Source of the DNA: a virus
Length of the DNA: 20,262 nt
Reading direction: 5' to 3' (one strand)
Virus record (IMG/VR): IMGVR_UViG_3300025141_001007
Coordinates: 1 to 20,262 of that record
Under the pieces are notes generated by a model. It was not told where the DNA came from. It did no database searches and was given only the letters and a program-made list of their open reading frames with translations. Made by a program: the position numbers and the translations under genes. Positions within the stretch are counted from its first letter, which is position 1. Each line of letters begins with the position of its first letter. Positions 20,130 to 20,262 of this stretch are shown one piece after another.

Positions 20130-20262
20130 GCACGATTTCATTCCCAGAAGTACCCGCGAAGGACGTAGGACTAGTTGACGCCGTAGCCGCAAGACTGACT
20201 GGCGTCGGATCGAATGTTGCCAAGGTTAAGGACCTAGGCCCAGAGGTTACAGACGCGAGCAA
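20126..20262 (+). CDS. 5' part of a plus-strand gene cut by the right edge (at least 45 aa)
   Basis: The frame opens with ATG overlapping the preceding TGA and stays open to the edge: MSTISFPEVPAKDVGLVDAV, then AARLTGVGSNVAKVKDLGPE. The composition (Val, Ala, Gly, Asp, Lys) is ordinary for a soluble protein, unlike the frames just upstream. There is no close ribosome binding site other than a weak GGAG about 11 bases back, which fits translational coupling. Too little is visible to name the product. Confidence 0.6.
   Translation, partial: MSTISFPEVPAKDVGLVDAVAARLTGVGSNVAKVKDLGPEVTDAS

Noticed and set aside
1-20262. CRISPR arrays, insertion sequences, integrase or attachment sites
   Set aside because: No regularly spaced direct repeats with unique spacers outside coding arrays, no transposase or integrase motifs, and no tRNA-adjacent direct repeats were seen.

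Overview
The window looks like the structural half of an uncultured marine tailed-phage genome. From terminase to the left edge, every gene is on the minus strand, so the operon reads right to left. The order is large terminase, P22-type portal with a long C-terminal helix, a small coiled protein, a GroES-like co-chaperonin, a scaffold-like protein, a conserved small protein, a head (decoration-like) protein, a Mu gpT-like major capsid protein, several small virion-type proteins, two neck/adaptor proteins, a repeat protein, a membrane protein, a large tail fibre and a P22 gp10-like tail hub. Two adaptor-type genes plus a gp10-like hub, with no tape-measure or tail-tube gene, suggest a podovirus-like particle. 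The host cannot be read from the sequence. Many of the small proteins resemble families I recall from pelagic marine phages; that is memory of family style, not a search.

Layout on the minus strand: 19044-17551 DNA packaging motor; 17491-14701 portal and helper; 14648-11191 head assembly (GroES, scaffold, accessory protein, head protein, capsid protein), closed by a strong intrinsic terminator; 11087-6577 head/neck-associated genes and a beta-repeat protein; 6580-1 membrane proteins, tail fibre, tail hub and small proteins, with a further gene running off the left edge. Most junctions are TAATG, TGATG, ATGA or 8-nt overlaps, so translation is probably coupled. No endolysin, integrase, small terminase or tRNA is visible.

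The right end differs. An AT-rich divergent intergenic region (19045-19197) carries seven CTAG tetramers within 80 bases. It is followed by a plus-strand AT-rich orphan gene (19198-19560; about 39% G+C by my count) and then about 500 bases of G+C-rich DNA without a convincing long gene. That stretch holds a G-quadruplex-type G tract, direct CGCCGGT repeats, two perfect palindromes (20 and 22 bp) sharing one 16-bp core, and a nested set of stems that could be a structured RNA. A candidate 23-residue cationic peptide gene and a further gene cut by the right edge follow, joined by an ATGA overlap. This is the least explained and most interesting part of the window; a misassembly at the G tract should be excluded first.

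Function as a whole: terminase packages DNA through the portal into a shell built from capsid protein, scaffold and head protein, with the phage GroES probably adapting the host GroEL for capsid folding. The two adaptors and the gp10-like hub close the portal, and the fibre and repeat proteins form the outward-facing parts.
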